Source: Bradyrhizobium elkanii WSM2783 (GTDB lineage Bacteria > Pseudomonadota > Alphaproteobacteria > Rhizobiales > Xanthobacteraceae). Taken from it: a DNA stretch of 64,000 nt. The translations under genes and the position numbers were made by a program. The notes under the pieces are model-generated. The model searched no databases and was not told where the DNA came from. It worked only from the letters and a program-made list of their open reading frames with translations. Positions 44,554 to 53,437 of this stretch are shown here, in pieces (position 1 is the stretch's first letter; each line of letters starts with the position of its first letter). The DNA lies in assembly GCF_000472865.1 (NCBI RefSeq), contig NZ_AXAP01000012.1:62001-126000 (forward strand). Direction: 5' to 3'.

Positions 44554-44922
44554 CTAATAGCGCCAGCGCGGTGGCGGACGGCGCGGCGGGCGCGACAGCA
44601 ATAGCCCGAGCGCCAAACCGAGGCCGCCGGCAACCAGCAAGGCGCCGATCGGATTGTCCTGCACGGTCTTGGTCAGCGCCTGCTGGCCGCTTCGAACGGT
44701 CTCGCCGCGATTCTCGTAAGCATCCCTGGCGTAGTTGACGGCGGTGTCCGCGGCGTCGCGCGCGGCATCCTTGGCCTGACCATAGAGATTCTGCACCGTG
44801 CCGGCGGCTTCGCGCGCGCGGCCTGATGCTTCCGTCTTGCTGTCACCGGCCATTTCACCGACGGTGCCTTCCGCCTTGCCGGCAAACTCCTTGGTGGCAC
44901 CAGCGATCCGATCAGTATCCAT
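44554..44922 (-). CDS. CsbD/DUF883-like stress protein with membrane anchor
   Basis: The 122-residue protein has an N-terminal CsbD-like part (TDRIAGATKEFAGKAEGTVGE). A helical middle section with Ala-rich heptads follows (AKDAARDAADTAVNYARDAYE). The C-terminal hydrophobic glycine-rich segment (NPIGALLVAGGLGLALGLLLS) resembles the membrane anchor of DUF883/ElaB proteins, and an Arg/Pro tail ends the protein. Such proteins accumulate in stationary or osmotic stress. The ATG at 44922 has GAGGAG upstream and is preferred over the GTG at 44931. The function is inferred only. Confidence 0.82.
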   Translation of the reverse strand: MDTDRIAGATKEFAGKAEGTVGEMAGDSKTEASGRAREAAGTVQNLYGQAKDAARDAADTAVNYARDAYENRGETVRSGQQALTKTVQDNPIGALLVAGGLGLALGLLLSRPPRRPPPRWRY

Positions 44923-44983
44923 CGCGGTCACTCCTCTCCTTCTCCAGGAAAGTAACCGGCGAGCCCAGCCGCGGTTCCTGTGC

Positions 44984-45718
44984 CTACAAAATCAACCCGC
45001 CATCGACGACGATGGTCTGGCCGATGATGTAGGCGGCGAGCGGCGAGGCCAGGAACAGTGCGACTCCCGCCATGTCCTGCGGCGTGCCGAGCCGCCTCAG
45101 CGGAATCCGCTCCAGCGCGCCTTCGAGCCGCTTCGGGTTCGCCGTCGTCACCTTGGTCATCTTGGTATCAACCAGGCCCGGTGCGATGCCATTGACGCGG
45201 ATGCCATCCTCGGCCCAGGCCTCGGCAAGCGTCCGCGTCAGTCCGACCGCGCCGGTCTTCGAGGCGTTGTAGGCGGGATTTCCCATCGTTGAATGATAGG
45301 CGGCGGTCGAACTGACGATGATGAGCGAGCCCTTGCTCGCGCTCAGCATCGCCTGGAATTTGGTCGCACACGCCATCAGGCTCATGAGGTTGACTTCCAT
45401 GACCTTGCGAAAGCCCTCCATCTCGAACTCGCCGCGGCGGTAGATCACCGCGCCTTGCGCCAGCACCAGCACATCGAGCCGGTCGAAGGTCGGCTTGAAT
45501 TGCTCGATCGCACGAGCGTCGCCGACGTCGAGCTGCGAGTACTCCAACCCCTCCAGATGCGAACCTTCCTCTGCCGAATAGTCGCTCGCCTTGGCGCGCG
45601 TGCCGCAGACATGCACGCGCGCGCCGTTGGCGCGGAATGCTTGCGCGATGCCGTTGCCGATGCCGCTGGAGCCGCCCACCACGAGAACCTGCCTGCCGCT
45701 GAAATCGAGCTCGTTCAT
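44984..45718 (-). CDS. Short-chain dehydrogenase/reductase
   Basis: The 244-residue classical SDR has the NAD(P) site VLVVGGSSGIGNGIAQAF, the structural LAQGA (in place of NNAG), the catalytic Ser in IIVSSTAAYHS, YNASK for Tyr and Lys, and the C-terminal IIGQTIVVDGG. The VGGSSGIG start replaces the usual TGGSSGIG. The substrate is unknown; the composition suits 3-oxoacyl or polyol dehydrogenases. It is divergent from a second SDR gene, with 102 bp between, so the two may share a control region. Confidence 0.9.
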   Translation of the reverse strand: MNELDFSGRQVLVVGGSSGIGNGIAQAFRANGARVHVCGTRAKASDYSAEEGSHLEGLEYSQLDVGDARAIEQFKPTFDRLDVLVLAQGAVIYRRGEFEMEGFRKVMEVNLMSLMACATKFQAMLSASKGSLIIVSSTAAYHSTMGNPAYNASKTGAVGLTRTLAEAWAEDGIRVNGIAPGLVDTKMTKVTTANPKRLEGALERIPLRRLGTPQDMAGVALFLASPLAAYIIGQTIVVDGGLIL

Positions 45719-45820
45719 CGCACGCTTTCTCCCTTGCTTCTTGCTTGTTTGACCTGTCTGCGGATCGATGCCAGCCTTGTCAATCCTGCAACCTGTTCCC
45801 TCCATCCCACTGGTCACACG

Positions 45821-46600
45821 ATGTCCGAATTCAAACAGCTCAGCCGCTCGGTGAAAGGCTTGACCGTTCTCGTCACCGGCGCCGCCAGCGGCATGGGCCG
45901 GGCCACCGCGCTGGTGTTCGCCGCTGAGGGCGCCAATGTCGCCGTCACCGACATCACCTCCGAAGGCACGGAGGCGGTTGCGCAGGAGATCGGCAAGAGC
46001 GGAGGGACGGCAAAGGCGTGGGCGCTCGACGTCGCCGATCGCAATGCAATCCCGGCCGTGATTAACGGCGTCGCCGCGCATTTCGGCGGGCTCGACATCC
46101 TCGTCAACAACGCCGGTATCTCCGTGCGCGTCGCAATCGACGACGACGGCTATGATGACGCCTGGGCCAAGGCGATCTCGGTGATGCTGACCGCGCATCA
46201 GCGCATCATCCGCGCCGCTTTGCCGCATTTGCGAAAATCGAAATGCCCGCGCATCGTCAATATCGCTTCCACCGAGGCGCTCGGCGCTACCGCATTGCAC
46301 AGTCCTTATTCCGCGGCGAAGGCCGGCGTCACCGGGCTGACACGCTCGCTTGCCGTGGAACTGGGCCGCGAGGGCATCACCGTGAACTGCATCTGCCCGG
46401 GCCCGATCCGCACCGGGATTACCGACCGGATTCCGGAAGAGCATAAGACGATCTATGCCAAGCGCCGCACAGCGCTCGGCCGCTATGGCGAGCCGGAGGA
46501 GGTCGCGCACATGACCTTGAGCCTGTGCCTGCCGGCGGCGTCGTTCCTGACCGGCGCGGTGATCCCGGTGGATGGCGGGCTGATGGCGCGAAATGCGTGA
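45821..46600 (+). CDS. Short-chain dehydrogenase/reductase
   Basis: The 259-residue classical SDR has TVLVTGAASGMGRATALVF, the NNAGISV core strand, IVNIASTEALGAT with the catalytic Ser position, YSAAKAG for Tyr and Lys, and TGAVIPVDGG near the end. It reduces or oxidises an alcohol/ketone with NAD(P)H. It lies upstream of a TfdA-like dioxygenase gene on the same strand (131 bp) and divergent from another SDR gene, which suggests a small catabolic group. The substrate is unknown. Confidence 0.9.
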   Translation: MSEFKQLSRSVKGLTVLVTGAASGMGRATALVFAAEGANVAVTDITSEGTEAVAQEIGKSGGTAKAWALDVADRNAIPAVINGVAAHFGGLDILVNNAGISVRVAIDDDGYDDAWAKAISVMLTAHQRIIRAALPHLRKSKCPRIVNIASTEALGATALHSPYSAAKAGVTGLTRSLAVELGREGITVNCICPGPIRTGITDRIPEEHKTIYAKRRTALGRYGEPEEVAHMTLSLCLPAASFLTGAVIPVDGGLMARNA

Positions 46601-46731
46601 TGCGCTGCAACGTGTCCGGGCCGCCGCGTGCAAGGGGCCATGCGCCGGCGCCGCGTTGACTTGGCAAGTTCACAGGATAGCCTTTCCTCAAACGAAGCGG
46701 AAAAACCGCCTGCACATGAGGAGAGAACGCC

Positions 46732-47619
46732 ATGGCCATCGCGATCCGGCAGCTTCATCCGCATTTTGTCGGTGAGGTCACAGGCCTCGATCTGCGAAAG
46801 CCGCTGACCAGGCAGGAAGCGATCGAAGTCGAGGCGGCGATGGACAAATACGCCGTGCTCGTCTTCCACGACCAGGACATAACAGACGAGCAGCAACTGG
46901 CCTTTGCGCTGAACTTCGGCGAGCGCGAAAACGCGCGCGGCGGCAACGTGACCAAGAAGGCGGATTATCGCCTCTCCTCCGGGCTGAACGACGTCTCCAA
47001 CCTCGGCAAGGACGGCAAGCCGCTACCCAAGGATCACCGCACCCATCTGTTCAATCTCGGCAACTGCCTGTGGCATTCCGACAGCTCGTTCCGGCCGATT
47101 CCGGCGAAATTCTCGCTGTTGTCGGCGCGGGTGGTGAACCCGAAGGGCGGCAACACCGAATTCGCCGACATGCGCGCGGCCTATGACGCGCTGGACGAGG
47201 AGACCAAGGCTGAAATCGAGGACCTGATCTGCGAGCACTCGCTGATGTATTCACGCGGCTCGCTGGGCTTTCTCGACTATAGCGACGAGGAGAAGGAGAT
47301 GTTCAAGCCGGTGCTGCAGCGCCTGGTGCGGATCCATCCGGTGCATCGCCGCAAGTCGCTCTATCTCTCGTCGCACGCGGGCGCAGTGCGCGGCATGAGC
47401 ATGCCGGAGGGCCGGCTGCTGCTACGCGACCTCACCGAGCATGCGACCCAGCCTGAATTCGTCTATGTCCACAAGTGGAAGCTGCACGACCTCGTGATGT
47501 GGGACAATCGCCAGACCATGCATCGCGTCCGCCGCTACGACCAGTCCCAGCCGCGCGACATGCGCCGCGCAACCGTGGCCGGCACCGAGCCGACCGTCGC
47601 GCAGCAGGCGGCGGAGTAG
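46732..47619 (+). CDS. TauD/TfdA-family 2-oxoglutarate dioxygenase
   Basis: The 295-residue Fe(II)/2-oxoglutarate dioxygenase has the metal HxD pair H115/D117 in LWHSDSSF. The distal His is in DNRQTMHRVRRYD and the 2-oxoglutarate Arg in RDMRRATVAG. The N-terminus GEVTGLDLRKPL is typical. Its overall sequence is closest, by eye, to the TfdA (2,4-dichlorophenoxyacetate dioxygenase) group, known in Bradyrhizobium as tfdA-alpha; taurine-type activity is less likely. The substrate is not proven. It has GAGGAGAG upstream of the start. Confidence 0.87.
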   Translation: MAIAIRQLHPHFVGEVTGLDLRKPLTRQEAIEVEAAMDKYAVLVFHDQDITDEQQLAFALNFGERENARGGNVTKKADYRLSSGLNDVSNLGKDGKPLPKDHRTHLFNLGNCLWHSDSSFRPIPAKFSLLSARVVNPKGGNTEFADMRAAYDALDEETKAEIEDLICEHSLMYSRGSLGFLDYSDEEKEMFKPVLQRLVRIHPVHRRKSLYLSSHAGAVRGMSMPEGRLLLRDLTEHATQPEFVYVHKWKLHDLVMWDNRQTMHRVRRYDQSQPRDMRRATVAGTEPTVAQQAAE

Positions 47620-47639
47620 CTGTCGTCGGAAATACCGCC

Positions 47640-47730
47640 GTCATCGTCCGCTTGACCGGACGATCCGGCAGCAGTGCTTATGCTCAGAGGCTGCGGAGTA
47701 CTGGATACTCCGCCTTCGCGGAGTATGACC
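47640..47730. repeat. Intergenic repeat pair
   Basis: A GTCATCGTCCGCTTGACCGG half is followed by the palindrome TACTGGATACTCCGCCTTCG, which ends in GGAGTATGAC. The second half is a near copy of the unit ending at 11310. It lies between the converging dioxygenase and algH genes. Confidence 0.6.
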
Positions 47731-47754
47731 GGAGAGAGGAGGGTTTACACAGCC

Positions 47755-48420
47755 TCACGCGTGGCCAGCTTCGTTCGAGAGCATGCCGACATCGATGCCT
47801 ATCTTGCGCAGGGCGCGGTCGTATTTGTCTTCGACGTCGTCGCCGAAGATCAGATCCGAATCGGCGTCGCAATGCAGCCAGCCATTGTGCTGGATCTCGT
47901 TTTCGAGCTGCCCCGGGGCCCAGCCGGCATAGCCCAGGGCCAGGATCGCATGCTTGGGGCCGGAGCCCTTGGCGATCGCCTTCAGGATGTCGACGGTCGC
48001 GGTCAGGCAGATATCGTCGTCGATATTCAGCGTCGCATCCTGGATGTAGAAATCGCTGGAATGCAGCACGAAGCCGCGGCCGGTATCGACCGGGCCGCCC
48101 TTCATCACCTTCATGGTCTCGGCATTTTCCGGCAATTTGATCTGGTCGGCCTTCTGGATGATGTCGAGTTGCACCAAGAGCCCCGGGAAATCGATGCTTC
48201 CGGCCGGACGGTTGACGATGATGCCCATCGCCCCCTCGGCGGAATGCGCGCACATGTAGATGACGGAGCGCTCGAAACGGGGATCGCTCATAACAGGCAT
48301 GGCGATCAGGATCTGGCCGTCGAGATAACCGCTGCCCGACGAATTGTCGCCGACGCCGGCCACCTTGCCGCGGGCGGTCTTTGGTGCTTTGCCTTCAGGA
48401 GTCATCTGAAAGGCCTCCAT
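47755..48420 (-). CDS. YqgE/AlgH family protein (DUF179)
   Basis: The 221-residue protein matches the AlgH family: [41 protein letters not shown], then [11 protein letters not shown], and an [19 protein letters not shown]-terminal block. The family is widespread; its biochemical role is unsettled (a regulatory or nucleic-acid binding function has been proposed). The N-terminal about 30 residues are a low-complexity extension. An ATG at 48405 is an alternative start. It stands alone, divergent from the DsbD-N gene. Confidence 0.9.
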   Translation of the reverse strand: MEAFQMTPEGKAPKTARGKVAGVGDNSSGSGYLDGQILIAMPVMSDPRFERSVIYMCAHSAEGAMGIIVNRPAGSIDFPGLLVQLDIIQKADQIKLPENAETMKVMKGGPVDTGRGFVLHSSDFYIQDATLNIDDDICLTATVDILKAIAKGSGPKHAILALGYAGWAPGQLENEIQHNGWLHCDADSDLIFGDDVEDKYDRALRKIGIDVGMLSNEAGHA

Positions 48421-48540
48421 GCTGATTTGATATCCTGATATTGGGTGAGGCTTCTGTCAATCAAGCAGAGCGCCGTATTCGCGCCATCCATCACACGCAA
48501 TTCAATGGTTTACGCAATAACCAGCCGGTAAAGACGTTCC

Positions 48541-49380
48541 ATGATCGCCATAGTTCCCATGCGGGCTGCGCTCGGCCTGCTAGCCACTCTTTCAGTCGTC
48601 TGGCCTGCGACGGAGGTACATGCCGAGGATTCCTCGCCCTGGCAGCGGGACGCCCATTCGGCGGTACGGCTGCTTGCAGGTTCGCGTAGCGGCGCGGTTT
48701 TGCTAGGCGGTATAGCCATCCAACTCGAGCCCGGTTGGAAAACCTATTGGCGTACCCCCGGCGATTCCGGTGTGCCGCCGCGTTTCGATTTCTCGAAGTC
48801 GGAAAATGTCGACGCGGTGACAGTGTTGTGGCCGGCGCCTATGAAATTTGACGACGGCGCCGGCGGCACCTCGCTCGGCTACAAGCACCAGGTGGTGCTG
48901 CCGCTTCGGATCGTCGCCAAGAGTGCGGACAAGCCGCTGACGCTGCGCGCCAACATTAACTATGCGGTGTGCGAGAAGCTGTGCATCCCTGTGGAGACCA
49001 GCGTCGAGCTTGCTTTTGCGAGCGTCGCCTCCACCGAGGACGGCGCGCTGTCGTCCGCGCTCGACACCGTGCCGAAGCCGGCCAATATCGGCGATCCCAA
49101 CCCGGTGACGATCCGCGACGTCAAACGCAGCGGCAAGTCGACCGTGCTGGTCGATGTCGCCGCGCCCGAAGGCAAGGACGTCAGCCTGTACGTCGAGGGA
49201 CCGACGCCGGACTGGGCCCTGCCGGTGCCGAAGCTCGAGCCGAACTCGCCACCCGGGGTGAAACGGTTCTCCTTCGAGCTCGACGGCCTGCCGCCGGGCG
49301 CCAATCCGGACGGCGCCGCGCTGAAATTGACCCTGGTCGGCGGCGACCGCGCCTACGAGTTCAACACTAATCTGGAGTGA
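48541..49380 (+). CDS. Periplasmic DsbD N-terminal-domain protein
   Basis: The 279-residue exported protein has a signal peptide (MRAALGLLATLSVVWPATEVHA) and an immunoglobulin-like DsbD alpha domain. It includes PGWKTYWRTPGDSGVPPRFDFS and the Cys pair C..LC in NYAVCEKLCIPVE. In DsbD this domain passes electrons to periplasmic thiol proteins; here it is not fused to the membrane and thioredoxin domains, so it needs a separate electron donor (a CcdA-like protein elsewhere) or has a different job. An alternative start is the ATG at 48559. It has no operon partner. Confidence 0.85.
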   Translation: MIAIVPMRAALGLLATLSVVWPATEVHAEDSSPWQRDAHSAVRLLAGSRSGAVLLGGIAIQLEPGWKTYWRTPGDSGVPPRFDFSKSENVDAVTVLWPAPMKFDDGAGGTSLGYKHQVVLPLRIVAKSADKPLTLRANINYAVCEKLCIPVETSVELAFASVASTEDGALSSALDTVPKPANIGDPNPVTIRDVKRSGKSTVLVDVAAPEGKDVSLYVEGPTPDWALPVPKLEPNSPPGVKRFSFELDGLPPGANPDGAALKLTLVGGDRAYEFNTNLE

Positions 49381-49390
49381 TTAGGAATTA

Positions 49391-49514
49391 GTAGCCCGGG
49401 TGAAGCGCAAGCGTAACCCGGGGACAGTGGCCCGCGCTGAAAGACGGGCCCCGGATTGCGCGGAGCCTGTCAACGGGCGCGCATCGCGCGACCCGTTGGC
49501 TCCATCCGGGCTAC
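49391..49514. repeat. Intergenic palindrome (GTAGCCCGG...CCGGGCTAC family)
   Basis: The unit starts GTAGCCCGGGTGAAGCGCAA and ends GGCTCCATCCGGGCTAC. An inserted segment (TGTCAACGGGCGCGCATCGCG) recurs at 51280-51310, showing mosaic construction of the units. Confidence 0.75.
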
Positions 49515-49616
49515 GGTTTCACCGTTATCCACCCAACCCATTCTTAACGTTTCGTTGATAGTTCAGGGCCCCTGTCGCAAACGCGCGGCATTTTGGGAAT
49601 TTTCGCCTTGGCCGTG

Positions 49617-50984
49617 ATGGACGCCCAATCCGCAACCGCTTCGCCCACGGGCATGATGGCGCGTATGCGCGGCCTGATCGGCGGCTCCGGCGAGGCATCC
49701 GTCACGCGGCGGCTCGCGGGGACGATCTTCGTCATCCGCGTCGTCAGCGCCGTCGCCGCCTATCTCTCGCAAGTCCTGCTCGCGCGCTGGATGGGCAGCT
49801 CGGACTATGGCGTCTATGTCTATGTCTGGACCTGGGTGCTGCTGCTCGGCAGCATGATGGATTTCGGCATTTCCGCCTCGGCGCAGAAGCTCATTCCGGA
49901 ATACCGAACGGCAAGCGAACACGCGCTATTGCGCGGTTTTCTCTCCGGCAGCCGCTGGCTGACTTTTGCGGTATCGACCGCGGTCTCGCTGCTGCTCGCA
50001 GGCCTCGTCAAGCTGCTGTCGCCATGGATCGGCATGGACACGGTCGTGCCGCTTTATATCGGCTGCCTGACGCTGCCGGCGTTCGTGGTCGCCAATACCC
50101 AGGACGGGATTGCCCGTTCGCATGACTGGATGCGGCTCGGGCTGATGCCGCAATTCATCGTGCGCCAGGGACTGATCATCGGCTTCACCGCGGGCGCCGT
50201 CGTGCTCGGCTTCGATCTCGGCGCCACCGCCGCGATGCTCGCCAGCGCCGCGGCGGTGTGGATCGCCATGATCGGCCAGATGCTGGTGCTGAACCGCCGC
50301 CTCGCGGCCCACCTCGAGCCGGGCGAGAAGGCCTACGACATCAGCGGCTGGCTTGCGGTCTCACTGCCGATCCTGCTGGTCGAAAGCTTTTATCTGCTGC
50401 TCTCCTACACCGATGTGCTGGTGCTGCAGCAGTTCCGCTCCTCCGAGGAGGTCGGCGTCTACTTTGCCGTGGTGAAGACGCTGGCGCTGGTGTCCTTCAT
50501 CCACTACGCGATGTCGGCGACGACGGCGCATCGCTTCGCCGAATACAACGCGCTCGGCGACAAGGCGCGGCTATCGGCCTATGTCGCCCATGCGATCCAG
50601 TGGACGTTCTGGCCTTCGCTCGCCGCGACCGTCCTCCTGCTCGCCTTCGGCAAGCCGCTGCTCTGGCTGTTCGGGCCGCAATTCGTCGTCGGCTACGACA
50701 TCATGTTCCTGGCCGCCATCGGCCTCGTGGTGCGCGCTGCAATCGGCCCGGTCGAACGTCTGCTCAACATGCTCGGCCACCAGAAGATCTGCGCGCTCGC
50801 CTACGCGCTCGCCTTCGTCATGAACCTGGTGCTATGCGTCGCACTGGTACCGCGCTTCGGCGGCCACGGCGCCGCCATAGCGATATCGACGTCGCTGAGC
50901 TTCGAGACCGTGCTCTTGTTCTGGATCGTCCGCCGGAGGCTCGGGCTGCACGTGCTGGCGTTCGGGAAGATCGGTTCCGGCTGA
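49617..50984 (+). CDS. Wzx-like polysaccharide flippase (MATE/MOP superfamily)
   Basis: The roughly 455-residue inner-membrane protein has 12 or more predicted spans. The N-terminal region reads RLAGTIFVIRVVSAVAAYLSQVLLARWMGSSDYGVYVYV, characteristic of the Wzx/PST flippase branch, and the C-terminal VPRFGGHGAAIAISTSLSFET is typical too. It should flip lipid-linked oligosaccharides across the membrane. No glycosyltransferase or polymerase gene is adjacent. A TTG at 49593 is an alternative start; the ATG at 49617 is preferred. Confidence 0.9.
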   Translation: MDAQSATASPTGMMARMRGLIGGSGEASVTRRLAGTIFVIRVVSAVAAYLSQVLLARWMGSSDYGVYVYVWTWVLLLGSMMDFGISASAQKLIPEYRTASEHALLRGFLSGSRWLTFAVSTAVSLLLAGLVKLLSPWIGMDTVVPLYIGCLTLPAFVVANTQDGIARSHDWMRLGLMPQFIVRQGLIIGFTAGAVVLGFDLGATAAMLASAAAVWIAMIGQMLVLNRRLAAHLEPGEKAYDISGWLAVSLPILLVESFYLLLSYTDVLVLQQFRSSEEVGVYFAVVKTLALVSFIHYAMSATTAHRFAEYNALGDKARLSAYVAHAIQWTFWPSLAATVLLLAFGKPLLWLFGPQFVVGYDIMFLAAIGLVVRAAIGPVERLLNMLGHQKICALAYALAFVMNLVLCVALVPRFGGHGAAIAISTSLSFETVLLFWIVRRRLGLHVLAFGKIGSG

Positions 50985-51389
50985 TAGCAATCCCGGGCCG
51001 CGCCACATGTAATCGCAGCGTGACCGCAGCAGACCTGAGAAATCTTCTGGAACGCGTTCAGGCGTGGCCGAGGCTGCGCAAGAGGAGCTTGCTGCCGTTG
51101 CGGAGCAAATCGAGAGTGAACTGCGAGGCGACGCCCATGTCGTCACTTGTGGCAAACTGTGCGCGATCGACGACGCCATAGCTTCGATCGATGCCGACGA
51201 CTTTGCGACCGACCGCGAAGTGGAGCGAAGCGAAGCAATCCATAGCGCCGCAAGTGGAGGCATGGATTGCTTCGCGGAGCCTGTCATCCGGCGCGCGTTC
51301 GCGCGACCCGTTGGCTCGCAATGACGGAGGCTGTCATTCCGGGGCGATGCGAAGCATCGAGCCCGGGATGACGGTGGAGAGTGTAGCGG
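50985..51389. other. 405-bp gene-free stretch with repeat debris
   Basis: This stretch holds no convincing gene. The first 230 bp contain short open frames on both strands (minus-strand frame ending in LLRNGSKLLLRSLGHA) that might be a gene remnant, but no family was recognised. From 51221 to 51372 it is a mosaic of intergenic palindromes of the GAAGCAATCC and GTCATTCCGGGG families. Confidence 0.5.
51221..51372. repeat. Mosaic of intergenic palindromes
   Basis: GAAGCGAAGCAATCCAT and its complement ATGGATTGCTTCGC form a hairpin. A GTCATCC...GCAATGAC unit and a GTCATTCCGGGGCGATGCG...GGGATGAC unit follow. Similar pieces occur at 32573-32646 and 53162-53427. Confidence 0.7.
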
Positions 51390-52046
51390 CTAATTCGTCG
51401 GCATCACGTAGGCGTAGATGCGGCCGCGGGAGACCGGGGCTTCGCGGACGCGGTTGCCGTTGTTGCCGGAGATCATGATCGGATTTCCCTTGGCATCGAT
51501 GCCAGTGATGATGCCGACATGGCCGCCGCGGCGGCCCCGCGACATCACGGCGATGGCACCGACCTGCGGGCCGGAGACTCGCTGCCCGTAACGGGCGAAC
51601 GAGCTCGCCATGTCGGAGCCGGTGCCGCGATAACCCGAATGCTGCAGCACCATGTTCATGAAGCGCGCGCACCACAGGCTGCCGCGGCTGGTCGGGTTGA
51701 CGCCGAGGTGACGGCGGGCTTCATCGACGATGTTCGACGAACCGAAGCTTGCCGCCTGCTGAGGCTCCGGCGACAGACTCGCATTGCTGTCGGCAAGGCC
51801 TTGCGCCTGCATCTGTGCGACGCCGCGCTCAAAGCGCGAGACGCGGACCCTGCGCCAGTGGTGAGCGCGGGCATGGTGATGCTTGGCATGATGACCGGCA
51901 TGATAGGCCCTGGCGTGGCGCCCTGCGCCGTGATGAGGCCGTGCCGAAGCGGGAGAAATAGAAGCGACGATAACCGTCGAACACAACGCCAGCGCCAGAA
52001 CTCGAAGCAACCGGCGGAACGCACGCAACTGAACCATACTTCCCAT
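51390..52046 (-). CDS. TIGR02594-type exported peptidase-like (CHAP/NlpC fold) protein
   Basis: The 218-residue protein has a signal peptide (VLALALCSTVIVASISPASA) and a His-rich segment (HAGHHAKHHHARAHHW). The C-terminal thiol-hydrolase-like domain has the putative Cys in SLWCARFMN and the His in GRRGGHVGIITG, matching small TIGR02594/CHAP proteins that cleave peptidoglycan cross-bridges. The poly-His region might bind metal. The first ATG (52046) has AAGGA upstream; an ATG at 52037 is almost equivalent. It is divergent from the alpha/beta hydrolase gene across 250 bp, in which I see nothing. Confidence 0.82.
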   Translation of the reverse strand: MGSMVQLRAFRRLLRVLALALCSTVIVASISPASARPHHGAGRHARAYHAGHHAKHHHARAHHWRRVRVSRFERGVAQMQAQGLADSNASLSPEPQQAASFGSSNIVDEARRHLGVNPTSRGSLWCARFMNMVLQHSGYRGTGSDMASSFARYGQRVSGPQVGAIAVMSRGRRGGHVGIITGIDAKGNPIMISGNNGNRVREAPVSRGRIYAYVMPTN

Positions 52047-52296
52047 TTTTTCCTTCTGTTACACCCCCGTTTTCCCAGGTGCGCCCGTCTGTGGATGACA
52101 TCTGGATGACAGCCGCAGCGCGTTTTGTGCCGCTCAATGTGGCAAGACAAAGATGTCGTGCCGCGCTGCGGCGAAAAATTGCAGGACGATTTCACGAACA
52201 TTTGGCGGCGAAAAAGGAAACGAGGCCGCCGCATTGCAGCCGTGAAGGTTAATTGCGATCCTCGCCGCGCAGGCTCACAAGAAGGAAAAGGTTAAA

Positions 52297-53160
52297 ATGC
52301 CCTATGCCGTCGCCAAGGATAATGTCCGCCTCCATTTCGAAGAGGTTGGGAGCGGAACGCCGATCATCTTCCTGCACGAGTTCGCGGCCGATCACACCAA
52401 TTGGGAGCCGCAGATGCGTTATTTCTCGCGCGGCCACCGCTGCATCGCCTATTCCGCGCGCGGCTACACGCCTTCCGACGTCCCGCCATCGGCCGAGGTC
52501 TACAGCTACAAGCATTTCTACACCGATGCGCTCGCGGTGCTCGATCATCTCGGCATCGCCCGCGCGCATTTCGTCGGGCTGTCGATGGGCTCCTATTCGT
52601 CGCTGCAGGTTGCGCTGAATGCGCCCGAGCGCGTGATGTCGATGACGCTCGCGGGCGTCGGCTCCGGCTCAAGTCTCGAACACCTCGACGCCTTCCGTGC
52701 GCAATGCCGGGCCAATGCCGAGCAGTATGAGACGATTGGATCGGAAGCGGTCGCCAAGGTGACGCGCGAGGCGCCGGGCCGGATTCCGTTCCTGGTCAAG
52801 GATCCGCGCGGCCATGCCGACTTCTATGCCGCACTCGCGCGCCACGATGCCAAGGGATCGGCCAACACCATGCGCAGCTTTCAAGGCGGCCGGCCCTCGA
52901 TCTACACCATGGCGGAAGCGATCGGACGCGTGCCGACGCCGGCACTGATCATCTGCGGCGACGAGGACGACAATTGCGTCGAGCCGAGCCTGTTTTTGAA
53001 GAAGCATTTGCCCGCGGCGGGGCTGACGTTCTTCCCGAAATCGGGACACGTGCTCAATCTCGAGGAACCCGCGCTGTTCAACGAGATGGTCGAGCGGTTT
53101 ATTGCGTTGGTGGAAGCGGGAAGGTGGCTGCCGCGCGATCCGCGATCGATGGTGATTTAG
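52297..53160 (+). CDS. Alpha/beta hydrolase
   Basis: The 287-residue hydrolase has the oxyanion phrase FLHEFAADHTNWEPQ and the nucleophile elbow GLSMGS with Ser at about residue 96. The acid is probably in ICGDEDD and the catalytic His is in SGHVLNLEEP. These place it in the haloperoxidase/3-oxoadipate-enol-lactonase-like group. The reaction is unknown; no neighbour helps. The start is clear, with GAAGGAAAAGG upstream. Confidence 0.92.
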   Translation: MPYAVAKDNVRLHFEEVGSGTPIIFLHEFAADHTNWEPQMRYFSRGHRCIAYSARGYTPSDVPPSAEVYSYKHFYTDALAVLDHLGIARAHFVGLSMGSYSSLQVALNAPERVMSMTLAGVGSGSSLEHLDAFRAQCRANAEQYETIGSEAVAKVTREAPGRIPFLVKDPRGHADFYAALARHDAKGSANTMRSFQGGRPSIYTMAEAIGRVPTPALIICGDEDDNCVEPSLFLKKHLPAAGLTFFPKSGHVLNLEEPALFNEMVERFIALVEAGRWLPRDPRSMVI

Positions 53161-53161
53161 C

Positions 53162-53427
53162 CGTCATTCCGGGGGCGCGCAGAGCGCGAGCCCGGAATCC
53201 ATTCATCCACGTGTTTTGCGGCGCAATGGATTCCGGGCCTGCGCCTTCGGCGCATCCCGGAATGACGAGGGGAGGTGCTCGCGGCAACAGTTTAGCCTGT
53301 CATTCCGGGGCACGCGAAGCGTGAGCCCGGAATCCATCGAGCCGCAGAGTTCGTGGAGGAAATGGATTCCGGGCTCGATGCTTCGCATCGCCCCGGAATG
53401 ACGGAGGAGAGGTCTTCCGGAATGACG
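53162..53427. repeat. Two tandem GTCATTCCGGGG palindromes
   Basis: The first unit (about 53162-53270) and the second (about 53298-53402) each start GTCATTCCGGGG and end CCCGGAATGAC, with the central pieces GAGCCCGGAATCCAT and ATGGATTCCGGGC in both. A truncated third end follows (CTTCCGGAATGACGG). They fill the gap between the hydrolase and metW genes. Confidence 0.8.
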
Positions 53428-53437
53428 GGGAGAGTAC

